Positions 55,897 to 64,000 of a stretch of DNA of 64,000 bases are shown in pieces (position 1 is the stretch's first letter; each line of letters begins with the position of its first letter). The position numbers and the translations under genes are program-made. The notes under the pieces are model-generated. The model was not told the origin of the DNA. It saw only the letters and a list, made by a program, of their open reading frames with translations, and searched no databases. The DNA comes from Sipunculus nudus (lineage: Eukaryota; Annelida; Sipuncula; Golfingiida; Sipunculidae): the NCBI GenBank assembly GCA_026874595.1, contig CM049310.1, positions 48,619,058 to 48,683,057 on the forward strand, written 5' to 3'.

Positions 55897-58800
55897 GATC
55901 CGCTTCTGCAAGTGTACTTGTAGAGGAAGATAACAAACTCAACACAGATTTGTAAACCCGCGAACTTAAACAAATTTTCGAATAGATTAAGGACCAGATT
56001 TATTATTTTTTTACAGGAGATACATAGACGTGCCAAACACGTGCTTCACCTGGCGATAGCAGGCCCTCAGAACCCGTTTTGACACTCAAAATTACATGGA
56101 GCTCCTTCTACCATGTGAATTTCAAGGCCCACGTGGCCACTAGCGCGTAGTCGGTAACCCGGACTAGGTATTCTTATTTTTTTTTGTAAATCCGTCATAA
56201 AACCGAGTCTAGGTGCGGATACAGGCATTTGCGGGGGCATTCGCCCTGTGGATGATTTCCAGGTTTATTGTTATGCATTAGGCGTATTCGACTGGTACTT
56301 TTTAGAGGAACAACTTTAAGCTTTGCCCACCTGAGCAGTAGTGAAGAAGTAGTACGCTAATATGGACCAGTCGAATGAAGACCGATCAGTAATTCCTGTA
56401 AAAATGGCCCCTGGTGACATGAAGTAACGATCACGTGATTAACTCCTTTTGCTGCTTACTACACGTAGATTTTATCCGAGGAGTTTGTGCTACACGCTCA
56501 GGGAGTTCGTGTATACAGGCAACCAGCCGAATACAAGATGTGTAGAACGGGGAGAACGTGCTATACACAAACTCGACCAATCTAATACGTCTTGTACTAT
56601 CCTAACATTATCATTATTTTTTTTCTGCAGGTATTTTTTCAAATACGAGTGCTCTTTCATCAAGAAAGCATGGTCTAGCTTTATTTTTTTTTTTCACTGT
56701 AAATCTCATTGTTAATTATATTCTCATTATATAGAAATTTAATCAAATATATAAAATAACTGTTTTTTTATACACAAACAGTTGAGATAAGGTTTACCAT
56801 GCATTATATCATTCCAATACGGATAACAGAAACAGCCATAATGAAATATAATATATATTTAGGTGTCTTGGAAGCTTGCATTTTGGCGCCAGGACACGTT
56901 TTGTTGAAAGGGACGCATTTACCGTGTGTCCAATCTTCAACCTTGAGCTAAATTAAACAGTAAAATTAAGCGGAAGTCTGCGACAGCCTGTTGAACTGGG
57001 CTAAGTCAATAGCCGACGGACATGCAGCAATGTGACAGTAGTCAAGTTTGATTGACTTCAAGCGGTATTAGGTTTGAATGATCAAACCTTTTCCCCATCC
57101 ATTAATTCGCTGACACCAGTTAATTCACATCCTTGTGGCCAGTCCTACTGCCGTGAAGTTTGCCTTAATCAACCAGGTTGCTTATGTGTGATATAATGTG
57201 GCTTTTAAAATGTTTTATAAGTATCATAGCCAGGGTATTAATCATGTACCTGTAATATTCTTTCAATAAATCACTTCACATATACTGTGTAGATAAGAGA
57301 TAAGCATATATATGTACCACATGAAACAATACCACGTCAGTTTTAGGAAACCATTAAAAAGGTTCGTCATAGATGAAAATTGTCAAATTAATAGGTTTTA
57401 CTGCACGTTTCTTAAGGCAGGGCTCATCTATATACGTTCCTCTATGCCCTGGTTACAATACAATAATTAAAGAATAACTAATTGGTGTCTGACACAGAAT
57501 TGATTACCCGGAGTTCGTAGTAATAGTAATCATGTGGACATACCAAGATATTCAAACAACAAAAACTGCTCTGTATATTTAATAAACCTTTTATCACCTG
57601 ATGTAATTAGTTCTGTGGTACTGATTTTCTGATAATTACCCAAACGACCAATCAATTAACCCAGTTTTCCTTAGAATCATATCAATAAATCGAAAAGCCT
57701 GAGTTTCCTGACAACAAAACAACTTATTTACGATACACCCTTGAATTAATGTTAGGACTAACCCGACGTAATTTCATTGATATCACGAACCATAAGAGCT
57801 TGAAAACATTGTTGGGCAGAAGAGTTAGTGCTACTGATTTGGGTTATTACGGCCGTAGCAACATTGTTGTCCTTCCAGCCCCTGTCAGCCCTCCCAGCCT
57901 GATGATGAAGTGCCTTCAGTATTTGCATTTGGCGTTCGGAGCCATCTGTCGGCCTGCGGCCCGCTGTTCCGATAGTTCACTCTGGACTACGTAAACTCTG
58001 GTTTGGTGCTGATCGCTCTCCGGTACTCCAATTAATGGTGGGCCCATAACGCAAGGTGCGAAGGTCAGTTCATATCTTTTTTATGCTGTCTTTTCCAGGA
58101 ACTAACTGACAAGGTGTTCTCATCTAACTATCGTGATCTCCCCTTTTTCTTTGATGCACGTTTGTCCTACCTGGAAGACATTTGATATATGTCTTCGTCA
58201 TAACAGAACTTAAACTGTACATAAATATATTGGTCTCACAACTCAAACTGATTTTGAATTAACTTGAAATATCATCGTAGTTTTATACACTCTCTTGCAT
58301 TTCTATGACAGCTTTTAGGATGGTAATGTCGTGATAGCTCTTGCCTTTTATCGTTATCGATGGTTGCGGGGTGCTCCTGACACACATAGACGCGAGACCT
58401 TTGTACCCATCTTGTTGGTTTATGATATCGATCAAACAAGGCTGTGTGTTGTGTAAATGGTTCCTTGAAACCATACAGAGCAGGCGCTTAGATGTCGTCT
58501 CAGGACTTCAAAGTCGTTACAATATGGTGTAAAAAATAACTATGCCCATATGTATAGGGAGGGCGACATTTGGCTATAAACCTAACAAATGTGTCAGCTG
58601 TTTACGTTAATGTTTTACCTAAGTCGACTTACTATAAAACCCCTATATGTAGTGTGCTCATCTTCATTGCTATAGTGGAAAGATCTGATGAACTCTTCAT
58701 CTCAAAAAGTTGGTAGAGCTTTTTAGGACTGTATGCTGCCGAGGAAGGTAGTTACATGGCTATACATTCTGTGTCTGTTTCTGTTTAAAAAATCCGCCAC

Positions 58801-59600
58801 CTGTCCCTCTCTGACTGTAACGGGCCCAGGACTATGCTCCTATATGTTTCCCAAATCTATCTTATGTATGCTTTTACGTGTTCAAAACAGTAACTGGCAT
58901 ACTTCTAAGACAAACATATTTGGAATACATGTACGTAATAGAAGTTGGTTGTGTTTGTGAGGTAAAACGAATACAAAGTGAACTTTTCAGCGAAAATCAT
59001 GCAGTGGATATCTTAACAGTTCCTTTATTCTACAAATACGACGTGCACAGATTAATAGTGGTAAACGGCTTTAAATAGTATTTCAAGATAACATCCTGGG
59101 GGATAAAAGTACCAGGAAACACAGGTACTATCCAGTTGTACTTGGAGTCGTTATTTAACAAGCTTAATTAATCGTATATAATGTCAGGTCTACCAATGTT
59201 ACAAGGTAGCCATGCCCCAGTTTCTGTCCTGTCATAATATCGCCCACTGGGGAACCCTTGATTGACGTATGCCATCTCCCGATGGAGCGGATTTAACTGT
59301 GGTAGATGCGTAGCATCTTAATTTTAACACAAGGTAGACATGGTGACCCGCACGTATAAAAGTGTTTTGTTTAATAATGTTAGAACATAGCTAACATGAT
59401 AATAAGTTACCCTTTTTTGAAAAGGCGGCAAGTGTGAGCCGTAAAACCGTGATTTCTTCAAAATATAGCTTCTACAACTATATATATATGTATATATTTG
59501 TATATAATTATATAACCGCACCAACCGTTGACAGATCATTTCTGAAGATTGCAAATGCATGAAAACACGTGTTAATGTGTATAACTGAACATTTTCGTAA
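55897..59600. other. Unassigned DNA, no gene supported
   Basis: Several open frames of 60-88 codons occur (e.g. 56449-56715, 57749-57994, 58733-58960). None shows a motif, splice phase partner or recognisable family. The (A+T) content and stop pattern look intergenic. Confidence 0.4.
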
Positions 59601-59607
59601 ATAATCA

Positions 59608-59608
59608 C

Positions 59609-59667
<59 letters not shown>
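59608..59667. repeat. (TA)n microsatellite
   Basis: TA repeat interrupted once (TATATTATAT). Confidence 0.9.
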
Positions 59668-59668
<1 letters not shown>

Positions 59669-60470
59669 ATATATAGGCGGAGGAAAAAAGGCGCCTCCTG
59701 TTTTGCAAGAGTGTTTTAGGATATAGCGGACCGACTGACACCCTATAATGATCGCGAGTTCTGAGGAATTAACTACTATCTCACCCTGCAGGTTTACCGC
59801 AACATGTGTGGTATTTTTACACGTTCAATGCAGGAAACCCTGCTTGCTGGGTCAAGCGTTATAACATCAGATCAAGGGAATTGACAATTCTTATATAGTA
59901 CCTATTTTAACTTTTTCCAGCTACAAGTTTTAAAAAATAATGCGGCGTTGTGGAGTATAATTCCTAAGGGGTCTCCAACATTGACGTAATTTCAAACACT
60001 TTTCAGATTGCATTATATAAAATTATTACAGGTTCGTGAAAAGAATTTTTTTCGTCTATTAAATATATAGGAAGTAAAAAATGATTATCCATGAAAGCAG
60101 ACATCTGTGGTAGAATTGGTTACATAGACGCATTAGTTTAACAAATAGATTATAAGGTTAGATACGATAAGTGTTAGATAAAGTATACCCGGTAGATTAA
60201 TTTAAGTGTGACTGGGCTCATGAGCCTCATTAGCCACACACATGCGTGGAGGAATAAAACCAGGGACATTAGATGTGCAGGCATGGCTTTATTTCTGAAA
60301 GTATGAACGAGGGACGTGCTGTCCTCAAGCTCGAGTGCCATAGTCTTTTTATCGTGCAATATACGGACTTATACATACAATAAAACAACCATTACGTACA
60401 TGCGACATGTCAAGAAATATACAAGGTTACATGATATTATTACATTTATTTATATCGTGGGCCCATGGCC

Positions 60471-60600
60471 TAACTTGGCATTATTACTAATAACGTGGCG
60501 TCATGGCCGAACTGGGCATTATTACTAATAACGTGGCCGAACTGGGCCTTATTCCTTATAACGTGGCGCCAAGAAAAACCTGGGCATAATAACGTGACTA
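60471..60600 (+). repeat. Short tandem repeat, ~35-40 bp, about 3 copies
   Basis: Unit taacgtggc…ggccgaactgggcattattactaa, with one unit lacking the gtcat piece and the last diverged. Confidence 0.7.
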
Positions 60601-61830
60601 ACGTTCCTAGAAATGATAACCGATTCACATATAAAATTATTCACACAGAATTATTATTTAATAATAAACGAGGTTTGAATAAATAACCTGAATGAAGCAT
60701 ACAGAAACACATGAGGGACATGCTGTCCTCAAAGTTCGAATGCTAGAGTGGTGTCACCTTACATTCGAACACTATCCCGACTACAGGTGGCGCTGTAACA
60801 ACTTAAAAATATGGCCAATAAAAAGAGGCCAAAGTCGACAGAGAACCGTTGGAAGAGTTACAACAATAACAACGATGCCTGACTAGAAAATGGAATTAAA
60901 TAACGGACTACGAACTGGAGAGTCAAGAGGTACTGGAATAATGCTGGCCTATATATGACAGGCTCCCGTTACATGTCTGTTATATACTTATTGATTAAAT
61001 CATTCTTCCACTGGTCGACATTGCTTACCTCAGCACTTCACCGGTAGCGATTCCCTTTGCCCTCGATGCAACGAATCATATGCATACAAGAATAAAATAG
61101 ACATTGGAACGTCTATTTACATATCTGTTCTGCAAAACAATGGATTATAATATTTAGTATAATGAATATGATAAAACACATCCTGAAAATGTACCAACCA
61201 TGAAATTCCTTTACTACACCGTATAAGACCTTGCCTAAATTAAACCATATGGAAATAAAGGTCTACATAACGAAAGGAGCCGCATTTCCTTCAGTTTATT
61301 ATCACAGCTGACCATTTGGTTTGTGGCCCAAATTGCTCGTATCCTATACACCCCTCTCTCGATGTACCTCGTTCACCCTTATATCATCGGACTAAAAGCT
61401 CGTACGGGTGTATAATGCAGAGACAGTCTGCACTGATAAGCAACAGATGCCCGTGTGCAGCTACGCGTACATTTTGTATGGCACGCGCAGATGCTATACA
61501 GGATTAAGGTGTTACAGATTATTGCCTGCACGTGTATGCATGAAGTATATGTCATATGGATATACACTTATTTGTGTTTGTAGGCCACCCTTACCAAAGC
61601 CATAGCAGATAAAGGAGATATCACATATACAGAGATCTTGATATAGAGGAGCTGAGTGAACATATTTAAAATCAGATATATATTAAAAGGATATAAACGA
61701 TCCATGTTGCTGTTATCATCTTGTCCGAAAAGTAGATCAATCTATCTGTCTATCTGTCTATCTATCTACCCCCACAAAACCCACACACAATGAAAACCAA
61801 GTTCTTTAATTTTGCATTTATTTTTTGTTT
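60601..61830. other. Unassigned DNA
   Basis: No gene supported. A (tctatctg)n piece lies at 61740-61770. Confidence 0.4.
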
Positions 61831-61831
61831 T

Positions 61832-61832
61832 G

Positions 61833-61887
<55 letters not shown>

Positions 61888-61941
61888 CACATATATATAT
61901 AAATGGGAAATATATAGATATAATGAGGGATGTTACTTACA

Positions 61942-61996
<55 letters not shown>
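61832..61996. repeat. Two (TA)n microsatellites
   Basis: 61832-61884 and 61943-61997, with about 58 bp between them. ORFs of IYIYI type are artefacts. Confidence 0.9.
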
Positions 61997-62001
<5 letters not shown>

Positions 62002-62091
62002 CCCCTGGCCAACAAGTTTGCCTGATGACATGAAGTTCCGCATGGCAGATCTCTTTTTATCTCTTGAGAAAAGATGAGATCAATGGCAGAA

Positions 62092-62221
62092 GAAGATGGA
62101 TTCTGGTGAGCTCCACAGAGACATATACATTCAAAGAGTCTTTGTTGTTGCCGTCATAACCCTACTGCTGTTGTCTGCATGTGTGACGTTCGAGAATGGA
62201 CTCTACCCTGGCTACGTTTGA
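62092..62221 (+). other. Short ORF with one membrane segment, unidentified
   Basis: ATG…TGA of ~41-43 codons: [15 protein letters not shown] then a hydrophobic run [16 protein letters not shown]. It is vaguely like the first membrane segment of TMBIM/LFG proteins, but there is no further exon. It may be an exon relic. Confidence 0.2.
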
Positions 62222-63815
62222 GCTATGACTCACGCGTGTTTTGGCTATAAGATCCTGTCCAGATATGGGGTTTCCCGGCACCTGATAGCTTCTACTTATA
62301 TATGGGATGCTGCTAATTCATCAACGACAGTACCCACATTCAGGTCCACCACGGCAATTAGTCATTTCCTCTTATCTTATTAATCTCCTGGGGACTTTTT
62401 TTATGATCCCATTTGTGCAGGTGTCACGATTACTATGCACTGTTTTTGCTATATGACCCCTCACCGCCCGTCTTATGTTCAAACGATAAATCGGCTATTC
62501 GTTATTCTATTTTTATCAGAGAACGTTGTATTCAGTGGTCTCTTCGCAACAGATAGAATAGCAGACTTAGGCAAAAAAGGTTTGGTTCTCAGGCAATTTT
62601 TTCAAAGATCAATGGGGGCGGGCGTTTTAATTTGTACTTTTTTATTTTTTATGTTTCGATATAAATGTCAAATGATAAGAAAAAGCATTTCATAACAGTT
62701 TTTTTAACATAACAGGGAATTTTTATGAAAATTGTATGATTTATATTCTTGAAAGAAATGTCCGAGCGGCTGGAGCTATAAATTGGTAAGTTTCTGTTGA
62801 AAAGCATACTAAAAATGTTTGATGCCGGGGTTTAAAATTGACGCGGGCGTTGCATGAGAACCATACTTTTTTTTTCTTAGATTGGCAATGTTTGCCATAC
62901 ACCATATGGCCAGCTTAAAGGGCTCAGTATTGGTAACTGTTGAACATGATTATTATATATAGATATATGTTGGATAAAGCTCTTTCAAAAACTATATGTT
63001 TTTGTTCCCAAAATTTGTTTGAACTGCCGTGCGCAAGTTTCATGCGTATCTGTTTAAAAATAACAAGGAACACAATTGATTTTTACAAATTTTGCTAACA
63101 CGGATAGTGACCGAATGGTAAAATATCCGTACTGATCACAATTAAATCTGTACTGATCCCACCAGGTCACACTTCGCATCAACAGTCAACAAATGTTATA
63201 ACTGTTAAAATTAATGTGCCCTACCATATATGCCTTATGAAATACCAATTCGGAATGCGATTTGTCAAGCTAATCACCAGCTTTTCCAGCCATACATTTC
63301 TTTGGAAACATGTATAGGTGGATTCAAGATCCAAGACTATAATCTGAAAACCTTTAGAAAAACGTACAAGTCCGAAAAGGGATGGGAAATCTTGATGGCA
63401 AAAATTGCTTTAAAACCCTTAAAAATGAGCGTTGGCTTAAAGGCGCCGGGGGTTGGGGTCCAAATCATCTACACCCCTCAGCTAGATTCGCTTCAGGAAA
63501 ATGTATATATACGTGTTTGCTGGTATTGGCTGTATAGGGCATAGAAGCACCTGTTGGGGTGAGTAGGCACTTCCTTTTGCTGGTGGTCAGTCATCCGGCA
63601 GACCACCCAATCTACGCATACTTACTGTAACGTAGTACTTGTGGTGGTCAGGCTGGAAAATTGCAGCTCATCTCTGCATTGGTGATACTGAGTACATGAG
63701 TCACTTTCATACCTCACATGTAAAGCGTATATATTATGCCATGCATATCCCGTTCTTGTTAATACCAAGCTTAGTTAAGTGAGCTGAACACAAAATTGTA
63801 TAGTGATAAAAGTGG
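62222..63815. other. Unassigned DNA
   Basis: No gene, RNA or clear repeat recognised. A 104-codon open frame at 63230-63544 includes the repeat-like text noted for 55800 and has no family match. Confidence 0.35.
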
Positions 63816-63819
63816 TATA

Positions 63820-63935
63820 GGAATTAGTTTTCAAATCATAACCGTTGATTGAAAATAAAAACAATCGATGATCGATTATAAATTGATTATTTTATGTATT
63901 TTCTATATTACCTTGAAATCTATTGCATACAAGTA
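63820..63935 (-). repeat. Third, inverted copy of the ATCGATTA-rich block
   Basis: Reverse complement of 41050-41130 and 51240-51330 (caaggt.atatagaaa.tacataaaataatcgatt…ttttcaatc). Part of intron 5 of the copper monooxygenase gene is therefore a dispersed repeat. Confidence 0.65.
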
Positions 63936-64000
63936 CCTAAAATATTGACTCCAGTATATAGTCTGAAGTATATGTACTTCGGTAATCACAATGAAACCAT

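Noticed and set aside
57749-57994. 81-codon ORF as a gene
   Set aside because: No motif, no splice partner, and no coding-like neighbours; kept as unassigned.
62092-62221. TMBIM/LFG exon
   Set aside because: Only a loose resemblance over one hydrophobic segment; listed as unidentified with low confidence instead.

Overview
This is a nuclear window of an invertebrate animal, most likely a mollusc (bivalve-like). The evidence is spliced genes with GT/AG introns of mixed phase, a secreted copper monooxygenase with an N-terminal temptin-type module (a lophotrochozoan flavour), a tRNA-derived SINE, long (TA)n tracts, poly-G/C runs, and very dense non-autonomous repeats. Nothing prokaryotic, organellar, rRNA or CRISPR-like is visible. 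The species call is inference; the eukaryotic gene structure is seen directly.

Layout. 1-11.8 kb: six exons (plus strand) of one gene of the SAMD3-like uncharacterised family. Its introns are filled with repeats, and its last exon carries an in-frame TAG followed by 40 more codons that look like the normal C-terminus. 11.9-13.4 kb: a 60-bp satellite. 13.8-23.2 kb: a possible new first exon with a CpG-bearing promoter, scattered degenerate exons, a Tigger/pogo-like DNA transposon, and repeats. 18-31 kb: large arrays of two repeat families. 31.5-38.2 kb: a dead GIY-YIG reverse transcriptase element followed directly by a nearly complete but mutated LINE. 38.3-39.5 kb: a second Tigger/pogo-like element. 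40.2-48.1 kb (minus strand): six well-phased exons of a temptin-domain plus DBH/PHM-type copper monooxygenase, whose introns hold a TIR MITE, a LINE relic and a SINE. 50.9-52.5 kb: a duplicated piece of that gene (partial exon plus intron) cut off by a repeat insertion. 52.5-64 kb: mostly unrecognised, low-complexity or repeat DNA.

The most striking system is a set of four repeat families, called here R1 to R4. They differ in sequence but share one plan: a 5' terminal palindrome or hairpin, often a TGTCCGTC-like microsatellite, a tandem array of 180-340 bp units, subterminal inverted repeats matching the 5' end, then a 3' hairpin followed by CTAG (or CTTG) and a T. This matches the hallmarks of non-autonomous Helitron/Helentron-type (HINE-like) elements. 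The tandem units of R1, R2 and R4 share a 12-bp palindrome, GGTGGCGCCACC, and a phrase like ATATCTCGGGAACCRTTTGA, although the rest differs. They nest in one another (R2 in R1, R4 in R3) and make up much of the left half of the window.
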